NCBI RefSeq assembly: GCF_020715685.1
Contig: NZ_CP085840.1
Coordinates: 1,860,001 to 1,924,000 of the forward strand
DNA: 64,000 nt
Reading direction: 5' to 3'
DNA from: Dermatobacter hominis
GTDB taxonomy: Bacteria > Actinomycetota > Acidimicrobiia > Acidimicrobiales > Microtrichaceae
How positions within the stretch are numbered: position 1 is the stretch's first letter; every line of letters starts with the position of its first letter. Below the pieces are notes generated by a model. That model was not told where the DNA came from and made no database searches. It saw nothing but the letters and a program-made list of their open reading frames with translations. Of the stretch, positions 8,002 through 16,231 are shown piece after piece. Position numbers and translations under genes: made by a program.

Positions 8002-10531
8002 GGATCCCCACCCAGCTCGACTCGCCGTCGTACCGGTGCGAGATGCGGCCGTCGTCGCCCATGGCGAACAGCGAGACCCAACCGTTCGAGCAGAGCGCCC
8101 GGACCTCCGGGTGGCGCTCGAGCACGTCGTCCATCGCGTCGATCGGCGCCTCGACGACCGCAGAGAGGCGCACCGGCTGGTGCTGGAACCCCGTGCCGTC
8201 GTGGACCGACTGGATGGGCAGGCCGCTGCGGAGGTCACCGTGGGCGCCCTCGAGGACCCCGAGGCGGCCGACCACGTTGTGCAGCGTCTTGTCACCGGCC
8301 CCGAAGATTTCGGGATCCACCGTCGAGCCGAAGTACTGGAGGTTGATCCAGTCGGCCACGACCATCGGAGCGGTCATGATCAGCTCGAGGACGGAGAAGC
8401 CGTCGTCGAGCCGCCAGTCGTAGGAGTGCAGGAAGGCACGGCCCTCCAGGTCCAGACCGGCGGTGCGGTGCCGCGGCGCGGCGATGAACGCCGAGCATCC
8501 GGCGAGGCCCCACTCGGGCCGCACCTGGGCCCAGTCGCGAGCCCGGTGCCGTATGCGCCGGTCCGCCGCCCGGTCGGCCGTGACGCCGAGCCGCGGTGCC
8601 CGTTCCCGGCGCGTGCTGGCCGCCGCCGTGTCGAGCGCGGCGCGCACCGGGGCGAGGAGCGACGCAGCGCCGTCCGGGAGTTCGTCCACGCCGACCAGCT
8701 CCACGTCGTCGGTGGTCGTGTCGTGGCGAGCGGCGACGAAGCGGGTGTCGGCGGGGACGTCGATCCCGCGTGACGCCAGCTCGGCGCGCACCTCCGGGTC
8801 GTTGAGGAGGTCGGCCGCCACCCGGGCGTTCACCAGTCCGGAGTGCCCGCCGCAGGCGCCGCAGTCCAGGCCGGCCGCGAACGGGTTGTTCGCCGAGGTC
8901 GAGCCGTGGCCGGCCAGCACCACGAACGGGGCGAAGCCGTCGACGAGCGACATCCCGCGCAGCATGCCCTCGGCGAGGTCCACCCGGTCCCCCACCGGCA
9001 CGCCGGAGCCCGGCACGAGCTCCGACGCGTCGAGCGACGGCCGGATCCGGCGGGCCTGGCGCCGGCCGAGCCCTGCGACGGCCGGGTCGCGCACGGGGCG
9101 GCTGATGCCCAGCGAGTCGGACGCCAGCTTGGGGAGGTAGGCGAGGCCGACCGGCCCGACGAACGAGAAGCAGGAGACCGCTCCCATCTTGAAGGACTTC
9201 CACGCCCGGTGGATCTGGCGGGACCGCTGCCGGATCCTCGCAGCATCGGCGCCCGTCGGCGAGCTGTCTTGAGGGGCCGTCTCCGCGACCGTGAGCTGCG
9301 GCGCGAGCAGGACCGGGCACTGGGCCTCGCCCTCGTCGTGGCCGATCGCGACGTGGCTGATCGGCAGGCCGAAGAACCCGGCGAAGCCGAGCGTCTCGAG
9401 TCGATCGTCCGCCGCCTCGAGGTGCCGGCGGAGGATCTCCGAGCGGACGTCGATGCAGAAGACGGCCTGCGCGAGCGGACGTCCGGCGCCGGCGGCCGGA
9501 GCTGCGGAACGGCCGGCAGACTCGAAGCGCTCGATCCACCGGCGCTGCTCGGAGCGGTCGTAGGCCTCCTGGGCGCGGAGGAGGGCGTCGACTCGGTCCG
9601 TTGGCCGGTCCAGGTCGGCCGCCGACGCCTCGGCGACGGCACCAGCCCATCGCTCGGGGACGGCGGTGCCGTCCAGGGCGCGCAGCATCATGGCCTCCCA
9701 GCACAGGACGACCGCGATCCACTGCTGCAGCCGGTCGTCGTCGACGCCGTCGCGGTCGCTCTCCCAGCACAGCCGGGCGATGTGGGCGGACCAGCCGCGG
9801 ACCCGGAGGAGGAGGGCGAGCAGGTACGCCTCGCAGACGGGTCCGGGCAGGCCGAGCACGCCGAGCGCCGCCGCTGCTGCCTCCGCCGGATCGTCCGGGA
9901 GCTCGGCCACCAGCCGACGGAAGCCCTTGAGACCGAGGATCTCTGGCGTCCGGTCGACCGACGCGTCGTGGCGCCACGACGCGTACACCGGCAGGTCGCG
10001 CTCCGCGGCGGTCCAGATCGCCTGGCCGAGGTCGAAGTAGGCGGAGGCCCAGGAGCCGATCCGATCGGTCACGGCCCCGGTCCAGTCCTGGCCGGTGACC
10101 TCGCCTGCGACCGAGGCGACCGTGGGCACGGACGCTTCGACCGGCGCCGACCGCTCTGCCCGGCGGAGGGCCACCACCAGGTCCTCCAGGCCGCCGTCGC
10201 CGCCGGCGGCGGCCACGTCCTCGTCGACGATGTCACCCCGATCGATCGCCGCGAGGTAGAAGGACGGGTCCATGGCGCTGGTCGCGCCGACGGCGGCCGC
10301 CAGACGCCGTGCGGCGGCGTCGAAGGTGAGCTCGCTCATCCCGAGGTAGGGGTTGACCGCCACGAAGCTCTCGAGGGGCCAGGCAGGGGCGACGCGGCGG
10401 GCCGCCCCACCGATCGCCGCCTCCAGCTCGGGGTCGACGCCCGGCTCCGGCAGGACCTGCGGCGCCCTGGCAGCGGGGGCGGCGTCGGGGGCAGGCGCAT
10501 CGAGGGCGGTACGGGTGGACAGGTCGGTCAT
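7994..10531 (-). CDS. dabA: DAB bicarbonate-accumulation complex, DabA (DUF2309) subunit
   Basis: 845 residues, the usual size for DabA (formerly UPF0753/DUF2309). It is a carbonic-anhydrase-like, zinc-dependent protein that couples with membrane DabB for energised CO2/bicarbonate uptake. The zinc site appears intact: Cys359 and Asp361 in FCIDVRSE, then His542 (GHGSTS) and Cys557 (DCGACGG). The 15-residue His-Cys spacing matches the characterised enzyme's ligands. Its ATG overlaps the dabB stop (ATGA), indicating coupling. It is cytoplasmic and peripheral to the membrane. Confidence 0.92.
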   Translation of the reverse strand: MTDLSTRTALDAPAPDAAPAARAPQVLPEPGVDPELEAAIGGAARRVAPAWPLESFVAVNPYLGMSELTFDAAARRLAAAVGATSAMDPSFYLAAIDRGDIVDEDVAAAGGDGGLEDLVVALRRAERSAPVEASVPTVASVAGEVTGQDWTGAVTDRIGSWASAYFDLGQAIWTAAERDLPVYASWRHDASVDRTPEILGLKGFRRLVAELPDDPAEAAAAALGVLGLPGPVCEAYLLALLLRVRGWSAHIARLCWESDRDGVDDDRLQQWIAVVLCWEAMMLRALDGTAVPERWAGAVAEASAADLDRPTDRVDALLRAQEAYDRSEQRRWIERFESAGRSAAPAAGAGRPLAQAVFCIDVRSEILRRHLEAADDRLETLGFAGFFGLPISHVAIGHDEGEAQCPVLLAPQLTVAETAPQDSSPTGADAARIRQRSRQIHRAWKSFKMGAVSCFSFVGPVGLAYLPKLASDSLGISRPVRDPAVAGLGRRQARRIRPSLDASELVPGSGVPVGDRVDLAEGMLRGMSLVDGFAPFVVLAGHGSTSANNPFAAGLDCGACGGHSGLVNARVAADLLNDPEVRAELASRGIDVPADTRFVAARHDTTTDDVELVGVDELPDGAASLLAPVRAALDTAAASTRRERAPRLGVTADRAADRRIRHRARDWAQVRPEWGLAGCSAFIAAPRHRTAGLDLEGRAFLHSYDWRLDDGFSVLELIMTAPMVVADWINLQYFGSTVDPEIFGAGDKTLHNVVGRLGVLEGAHGDLRSGLPIQSVHDGTGFQHQPVRLSAVVEAPIDAMDDVLERHPEVRALCSNGWVSLFAMGDDGRISHRYDGESSWVGIRD

Positions 10532-12159
10532 GACGGCACCTCACTGGCACGGGTCGGACGGACGAGGGCGGGGACGTTCGCAGCGGGGGCGGATGGGTGC
10601 GGCCAGATGGCGGCGACCACGCGCTCGAAGGCCACGTCGGCGTAGAGGCCGTTGCGCAGGTGGACGAGCATGCGGCGGGCCCGGGCCGAGGGCGGTCCGG
10701 ACGGATGCAGCATCTGCAGCCGGATGACCCAGGCGAAGGCGGTCAGGACGACCAGCACCAGGGCCACCTGCAGGGGCGTGCGGGTGTCGGGCTCCACGAC
10801 GGTGCCGTCGAGCAGGCGGTGGGCCCCGGCCTCGAGGAGGAAGAACGACGAAGTGACACCGGCGGCGGCGACCACGGCGACGGCCCGCACGGCTGGGAAG
10901 CTGCGGGCGTCGAGCGCAGGGGCGATCAGCAGGCTCGTCCCCATGACGAGGACGGCACCGACGAGGAGCAGCATCGGCTCGTCGACGACTTCGACGCCGA
11001 GGAGCATGGCGATGCCGAGGTAGAGGCCGGCAGCGACCAGTGCGCTCAGGACCAGCGGCCCCGGCCGGCCGAGGCGGGCCGGGAGGTGCACGGTCGAGGC
11101 CCGACGCTCGTCGACGGTGCTGCCCGACGAGAGGAACGCGTGGGCCTTGTAGAAGGAGTGGGCGACCAGGTGCAGCAGCGCCGCCGAGTAGAAGCCCATG
11201 CCGCAGATCAGGAGCATGAAGCCCATGTGCGCTGCGCTCGAGTAGGCGAGCGACACCTTGACCGACGGCTGCGTGAGCAGGATCACCGAGGCGACAAGGG
11301 CGGTCGTGGCCCCCACGACGATCAGCACGGTCGTGGCCGCCACCGCGCCGTCGACCACGGCCGACGACCGCAGCACGAGGAAGGGGCCGGCGTTGAGGAG
11401 ACCGGCGTGGAGCAGCGCCGAGACCGGGGTGGGGGTCTCCATGACCTCGATCAGCCAGCCCTGCGTGGGGAACTGGGCGGACTTGAGCGCCGCGGCCACG
11501 ACCACCGCGAGCGCCGCCACGACGGTCGCCACGTCCGCGCCGCCGGGGTCGAGCTCCAGGCTCCTCGAGATCGCCGCCAGGTCTCCGGTCCCGAACCGCT
11601 GGTGGAGGAGCACGCAGGCCAGGACTAGGGCGACGTCGCACACGCGGGCAACCACGAACCGCTTGCGTGCTGCGAGCACGGCTCGGACCCGGTGCGGGTC
11701 GAACGTGAGCAGCCGGTGGAGGCCGAGGCTGGCCCCGATCCAGGCCAGGACGAGCAGCGCCAGGTTCCCGGCGATGACGAGCACCTCGACCGCGGCGATC
11801 GTCTGCGCCAGGCGGACGAGAAAGGTCCCCCGCCGAGGATCGCCCTCGAGGTAGGTGCAGCTGTAGGCGAACACCACGGCGGCGAGGATCGACACCATGG
11901 TCAGCATCGTCACGCTGAGGGCGTCGAGGCGGATCGAGGCGCCGAGCCCGTCCCAGCCGAGCGTCGGACCCGTGACCGCCCCGTCGACCGCGACCGAGGA
12001 CGCGGCGGCGACCGCGGCGACGACTCCCACCCCGGCGGCGACCTTGCCGGCGCGGACGACGACCTCGGACGACCGCAGGCGAGGGACCAGTCCCGTCGCC
12101 GCCGCCACCAGGAACGACGCCGGGGCGATCAGTACGAGCGTGGTCATCAGCGTCGGCAT
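10528..12159 (-). CDS. dabB: DAB bicarbonate-accumulation complex, DabB membrane subunit
   Basis: 543 residues with about a dozen membrane helices, homologous to NADH dehydrogenase subunit L and cation-antiporter subunits (Proton_antipo_M). Characteristic segments are LLVLAWIGASLGLHRLL, ALKSAQFPTQGWLIEVMETPTPVSALLHAG with the conserved Lys and Glu, and SLAYSSAAHMGFMLL. It is expected to conduct cations to drive DabA. The ATG at 12157-12159 has GGAGGG 7 nt upstream and is preferred to a GTG at 12216 that lacks a site and lies next to the promoter. It is the first gene of the dab operon. Confidence 0.9.
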   Translation of the reverse strand: MPTLMTTLVLIAPASFLVAAATGLVPRLRSSEVVVRAGKVAAGVGVVAAVAAASSVAVDGAVTGPTLGWDGLGASIRLDALSVTMLTMVSILAAVVFAYSCTYLEGDPRRGTFLVRLAQTIAAVEVLVIAGNLALLVLAWIGASLGLHRLLTFDPHRVRAVLAARKRFVVARVCDVALVLACVLLHQRFGTGDLAAISRSLELDPGGADVATVVAALAVVVAAALKSAQFPTQGWLIEVMETPTPVSALLHAGLLNAGPFLVLRSSAVVDGAVAATTVLIVVGATTALVASVILLTQPSVKVSLAYSSAAHMGFMLLICGMGFYSAALLHLVAHSFYKAHAFLSSGSTVDERRASTVHLPARLGRPGPLVLSALVAAGLYLGIAMLLGVEVVDEPMLLLVGAVLVMGTSLLIAPALDARSFPAVRAVAVVAAAGVTSSFFLLEAGAHRLLDGTVVEPDTRTPLQVALVLVVLTAFAWVIRLQMLHPSGPPSARARRMLVHLRNGLYADVAFERVVAAIWPHPSAPAANVPALVRPTRASEVPS

Positions 12160-12205
12160 GCAGCCGCCCTCCGGTCCGACGCCGGCCGATCCGGCGATCG
12201 ACCAC

Positions 12206-12247
12206 ACCATACTCACGAGTCAAAACACACGCAACCTATTTCGTATG
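12206..12247 (-). promoter_or_regulatory. dabB promoter with CATACG...CGTGTG repeat
   Basis: Read on the minus strand: TTGCGT (12229-12234), 17 nt, TATGGT (12206-12211), giving a leader of about 40 nt before the dabB ATG. The motif CATACGAAA-N7-CGTGTGTT (12224-12247) overlaps the -35 box. It matches the motif at 5025-5048 (CATACGAAA-N7-CGTATGTT) in both halves and in spacing, so one regulator may control both transcripts. Confidence 0.55.
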
Positions 12248-12281
12248 ATGCGCATCGGCTAAAGGCGCGGTCGACTCTGGA

Positions 12282-13532
12282 TCACTCGAGCGTCGAGTAG
12301 CTGGTGGAGCGGTCCTCGACCCGCCCGCCCCCGACCTCGGCCACGCTCTCAGCCAGGTCCCGCAGGTAGTCGCCGATCACCGGGCGGTTGCCCGCCGACA
12401 CCGTCGCGTGCAGCGAGTCGGGAGGCGTCTGGCGGTCGTGGAACCAGCCGCGGGCGAGCAGGACGTCGCCCACCGCGAAGATGTCCAGGGTGGGCTCCGC
12501 CCCCGGATCGGCCGAGATCGCCACCAGATGCGCCTGCGGCTCACCGAGCACCCGGAGGCCAGGCTGCGCCATCACCCCCTCGACCAGCAGCTGCCGGGCC
12601 TCGATCGTGGCCTCGGTCAGGCGGAGGTACCCCTCGAGCCCGAGGTGGTGCAGGATCGCCCACGCGCAGGCCATCGGCAGGCCGGCGCGGGTGCCCTGCA
12701 TGTTCGGCGAGGCGTAGAAGCCCCCGAGCCAGTCGTCGAAGACGAAGGTCTGGAACCGCCGCAGGGACTTGTCGCGGTGCAGCACGACCGAGGCGCCCTT
12801 CGGGGCGTAGCCCAGCTTGTGGATGTCGGCCGAGATGCTGGTGACGCCGTCGACACGGAAGTCCCACGGCGGGACGGGGTGGCCCAGGCGCTCCATGAAC
12901 GGCAGCACGAAGCCGCCCATGCATGCGTCGGTGTGGAAGTTGGCGCCCGCGGCCGCAGCCAGCGCAGCCAGCTCCGGGATCGGGTCGACGACGCCTTGCG
13001 GGTACTGCGGCGCCGAGCCCACGACGAGGACCGTGTCGTCGGAGATCGCGGCGGCGGCCGCCTCCACGTCGGCCCGCCAGTCGGCGTCCACCGGGATCTT
13101 GCGGACCGTGATGCCGAAGTAGTGCGCCGCCTTGTGGAACGCAGCGTGGGCGCTGACCGGGAGCACCATCTCGGGTCGGGTGACGCCGCGCTCGGCCCGT
13201 CCGCGCTCACGCGCCGCCTTCACCGCCATGAGGATGCTCTCGGTGCCCCCGGAGGTGATGAAGCCCGCCGCCTCGGTGCCGTGCAGGAGGTCTGCGGTGA
13301 TCCCCACGACCTCGGACTGGATCTCGCCCAGGCTGGGGAACGCCAGCGTGTTGAGCGCGTTGTCGTGCAGGAACATCGCCGCCACGGCCTGGAGCACCTC
13401 GTCGGCCTCGGGGCCGGCGTCGTAGATCATCCCGAACGTCCGGCCCTCCTGCCATCGCACGTCCGACGCGCGCTTGGCAGCGAGCCGATCGAGGATCTCG
13501 TCCTTCGTGGATCCGGCCTCCGGCAGTCGCAT
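12282..13532 (-). CDS. Sphingosine-1-phosphate-lyase-like PLP-dependent decarboxylase/lyase
   Basis: 416 residues of the group II decarboxylase fold, closest by motif to sphingosine-phosphate lyases: NTLAFPSLGEIQSEVV, GFITSGGTESILMAVKAAR, HAAFHKAAHYFG, NFHTDACMGGFVLPF and the PLP-binding Lys in SADIHKLGYAPKGASV. It should form a Schiff base and cleave or decarboxylate an amine substrate. No membrane anchor is present, as is common in bacterial versions. The ATG at 13530-13532 is preceded by GAGGAGG. The upstream DUF2817 gene ends 13 nt away, so the two are probably cotranscribed. Confidence 0.85.
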   Translation of the reverse strand: MRLPEAGSTKDEILDRLAAKRASDVRWQEGRTFGMIYDAGPEADEVLQAVAAMFLHDNALNTLAFPSLGEIQSEVVGITADLLHGTEAAGFITSGGTESILMAVKAARERGRAERGVTRPEMVLPVSAHAAFHKAAHYFGITVRKIPVDADWRADVEAAAAAISDDTVLVVGSAPQYPQGVVDPIPELAALAAAAGANFHTDACMGGFVLPFMERLGHPVPPWDFRVDGVTSISADIHKLGYAPKGASVVLHRDKSLRRFQTFVFDDWLGGFYASPNMQGTRAGLPMACAWAILHHLGLEGYLRLTEATIEARQLLVEGVMAQPGLRVLGEPQAHLVAISADPGAEPTLDIFAVGDVLLARGWFHDRQTPPDSLHATVSAGNRPVIGDYLRDLAESVAEVGGGRVEDRSTSYSTLE

Positions 13533-13545
13533 CGTCAACTCCTCC

Positions 13546-14658
13546 TCACGGTTCCCACCCGCCCACGGCCTCGATCCCCGCCGACAGCAGGTCGGCACCA
13601 CGCTCGATGGCTCGGCGCTCCCACTCCCGGTCGTCGGGCGCGAAGCAGCAGCGGTACTCCCAGATGGCCTCGGCGTGCTCGGGCACGGATCGGTCCCCGT
13701 GCCGGTGCACCCACCGTGACCGGTACGTCGCCACGAGTTGCTCCATGTCGGGCGCCGTGCCGATCTCCGCCGATGTGGACACGGCGGTGCCGGCCGGCAT
13801 CAGGTCGCGGATGCCGTTGGCGATCTGACCGGACTTCGTCCCCGTCGTGGCGTCCGGGTTGCCCACGGTCGCCTCGACGGTCGCTCCGGGGAAGCGCTCG
13901 GTCAGGTACCGGTGCTGTTCGGTGCTCGGGTCCGCGTCGGACAGGAGCGTGATCTCCCCCGTCGGTCCGTGGCCCGTGTGGAGGTCCAGCACGAGAAGGT
14001 GCTCGCGACCGAGGATGCGCTCCTCGACGAGTGCCTCCAGGATCCGGTTGGACTCCTCGGTCCGGATCCCGCCGTAGTGCATCCCGTCGGGGTGCCGGTA
14101 CTGGCCCTTGGTGATCGCGTCCCGCACCCACGCCTCGCCGTGGCGCTCGACGAGCGCCGCGGCCTCGACCCCGAGCACCGACACGTCGGGCATCGTCGGC
14201 GTGTCGGGGCAGGCGAGGTGGTGGATCTCGTCGTACGCGTCGTTCTGGCGGGGTTCGCCGTCGTCCCGCCGCCAGTTGCGGTTGAGGTCGACGTTCGACT
14301 CGTTCTCCCGGCGCCACCACGCCATCCCCCACGGGTTGACGGCGTGCACCACCACGACGTCCACGTCGTCCGGCAGGTCGCCCGGCCCGGTCCGGGCGAT
14401 GAGATCGCACTGCAGGACCGATCCGATGAACCCCTCCACGCCGTGCACGCCTGACATCACGAGCAGCGCTCGGGACGCGTCGCCAGGACCGAACGTGGTC
14501 ACGTCGATCGTCAGCTCCTGACCCTCAGGGCCCCGAGCCTCGATGGGGAAGGACTCGACCTCGAGCGAGGCGCGGGCGACCTCGTGGCGGAACCTCGTCC
14601 GGCATTCGTCGTAGCTCAGGGGCACTCGGCGCACGGAAGGAGGGGTCGTCGCGATCAC
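13546..14658 (-). CDS. DUF2817 family M14-like zinc carboxypeptidase
   Basis: 370 residues. It shows the zinc-peptidase pattern of DUF2817: SGVHGVEGFIGS (first His and Glu), HAVNPWGMAWWRRENESNVDLNRNW, a distal LVLDLHTGHGPTGEITLL with the third ligand His, and TSAEIGT. The predicted activity is hydrolysis of a C-terminal or amide bond. No signal peptide is evident, so it is probably cytoplasmic. The GTG at 14656-14658 follows GGAGCGAAC; the very long open frame further upstream is non-coding by composition. It precedes the lyase-like gene with a 13-nt gap. Confidence 0.82.
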   Translation of the reverse strand: MIATTPPSVRRVPLSYDECRTRFRHEVARASLEVESFPIEARGPEGQELTIDVTTFGPGDASRALLVMSGVHGVEGFIGSVLQCDLIARTGPGDLPDDVDVVVVHAVNPWGMAWWRRENESNVDLNRNWRRDDGEPRQNDAYDEIHHLACPDTPTMPDVSVLGVEAAALVERHGEAWVRDAITKGQYRHPDGMHYGGIRTEESNRILEALVEERILGREHLLVLDLHTGHGPTGEITLLSDADPSTEQHRYLTERFPGATVEATVGNPDATTGTKSGQIANGIRDLMPAGTAVSTSAEIGTAPDMEQLVATYRSRWVHRHGDRSVPEHAEAIWEYRCCFAPDDREWERRAIERGADLLSAGIEAVGGWEP

Positions 14659-14826
14659 GTTCGCTCCAGTGCGGACCTGGTCCGTCGGCGGCACCGCATC
14701 AATCTGGCAGACGTCGGGGGTGCCGTGCGGCCGACGAGCGCATGCGACCTGCATCCGATCGGCGACCGGGAGCGAACGACGTGATGTGTGGGCGGCACCC
14801 GGCCGGACCACCGACATGGAGGAACC

Positions 14827-15495
14827 ATGCGTCGCATCCTGATCACCGTGACGGCCGCGCTCGCCGTCGTCCTGGGAGGGCTGGCGTCCACCGCCGGCGC
14901 CCAGGACACCTCGAGCCAGAACATCGTGCAGATCGCCCAGTCCAAGCCGGAGTTCTCCACCCTCGTGCAGGCGGTCACGGCGGCCGGTCTCGCCGAGACG
15001 CTGTCGGGCCCCGGCCCGTTCACCGTCTTCGCCCCGACCAACGCCGCCTTCGAGGCGCTGCCGGCCGGCACGCTCGACACCCTGCTCGAGGACCCGACGG
15101 GCCAGCTCGCCAACATCCTGAAGCTGCACGTCGTGTCGGGCGCCGTCGACTCCAAGGCCGCCATCGCCGCGGCGGGCGGCACCGTCGACACGCTCGGCGG
15201 TCCCGTGTCGGTCTCGCTCGACGGCGACACGCTCATGGTCGGCGGCGCGAAGGTCACCACCGCGGACATCACGGCGTCCAACGGCATCATCCACGTGATC
15301 GACGCCGTGATCACCAAGCCGGCGACCTCGGCCGACGCGTCGATGCCCTCGGGCGTCGACACCGGTACCGACGGCCTCGCCGCCGACGGCCCGGCCGGAG
15401 CGCTCGTGGTGGTCCTCGCGGTGCTGGCCGGCGTGGCCCTGGTCGGTGTCGGCACCTCGGGTGTCGTCCTTGCCCGGGCCCGCCGTCGCTCCTGA
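14827..15495 (+). CDS. Secreted, membrane-anchored fasciclin-domain protein
   Basis: 222 residues. A signal peptide (RRILITVTAALAVVLGGLASTAGA) is followed by one fasciclin/beta-Ig-H3 domain with FSTLVQAVTAAGLAETLSGPGPFTVFAPTNAAFEALP, ILKLHVVSGAV and GIIHVIDAVI. The C-terminus has a hydrophobic span ending in ARARRRS, like a sorting-signal tail, but no LPXTG is visible before it. GGAGGA precedes the ATG. The class F sortase gene starts 18 nt downstream, suggesting cotranscription. The likely role is adhesion or cell-surface interaction. Confidence 0.9.
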   Translation: MRRILITVTAALAVVLGGLASTAGAQDTSSQNIVQIAQSKPEFSTLVQAVTAAGLAETLSGPGPFTVFAPTNAAFEALPAGTLDTLLEDPTGQLANILKLHVVSGAVDSKAAIAAAGGTVDTLGGPVSVSLDGDTLMVGGAKVTTADITASNGIIHVIDAVITKPATSADASMPSGVDTGTDGLAADGPAGALVVVLAVLAGVALVGVGTSGVVLARARRRS

Positions 15496-15513
15496 GCGAT
15501 CGGTCGCCTGACC

Positions 15514-16185
15514 GTGACCCCGGCCCGTGCCCGCGCCGTGATGGCAGCATCCCTCGTGCTGCTCGTCGTGGTCGTCGCGGCGTGGCGCGTGGCCGCTGCC
15601 GGTGAGGGGAGCGCCGACCTGGTCGGCGCTCCCCTCACCACCACGTCCACGACGGCCGGGATCCAGCTCGGGGGACCAGCGTCCGAGGCGACGACCACGC
15701 TGCCGCCGGTCCTTCAGCCGGCATCGGCGCCGGTCGCGCTCCCGGGGCTCCCCGCCCGCATCGCCATCCCGGCCCTCGGGGTGGACGACCCGGTCGTGCC
15801 CGTCGGGGCGACGCCCGACGGCCGCATGGCCGTTCCGGGCGTCGCCGAGGCGGGCTGGTGGTCCCCCGGACCGAGGCCCGGCTCGGGGCACGGCTCGTCG
15901 GTCGTGGCCGCGCACGTCGACTACGACGGGCGACCCGGAGTGTTCCGTGATCTGCAGCGCCTCGAGGCCGGCACCGAGGTCGTGGTCACCGACGACGCCG
16001 GCACGGCCCACCGCTACGTCGTGCGGGAGCGGTTCCAGGTGTCCAAGGAGCAGCTCCCCCGGGGCGAGCTCTTCCGCACCGGCGGCCCGCCGGTCCTGAC
16101 GCTCATCACCTGCGGCGGCGAGTTCGACCGGGACCGACGCCACTACGACGACAACATCGTGATCCGGGCCGAACCGGTCATCTGA
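15514..16185 (+). CDS. Class F sortase
   Basis: 223 residues. An N-terminal membrane anchor (AVMAASLVLLVVVVAAW) and a Thr/Ser/Pro-rich linker lead to the sortase domain: PARIAIPALGVDDPVVPVG, catalytic His in VAAHVDYDG, catalytic Cys in LTLITCGGEFD and Arg in the YDDNIVIRAEP segment. Sortases join sorted surface proteins to the envelope by transpeptidation. The preceding fasciclin protein is a plausible client, although it lacks a canonical LPXTG. GTG start at 15514. Confidence 0.9.
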   Translation: MTPARARAVMAASLVLLVVVVAAWRVAAAGEGSADLVGAPLTTTSTTAGIQLGGPASEATTTLPPVLQPASAPVALPGLPARIAIPALGVDDPVVPVGATPDGRMAVPGVAEAGWWSPGPRPGSGHGSSVVAAHVDYDGRPGVFRDLQRLEAGTEVVVTDDAGTAHRYVVRERFQVSKEQLPRGELFRTGGPPVLTLITCGGEFDRDRRHYDDNIVIRAEPVI

Positions 16186-16231
16186 CGTCGAGGTGCCTAC
16201 CATCGTGGCGACGGCGGCTGGAGGGAACGGG

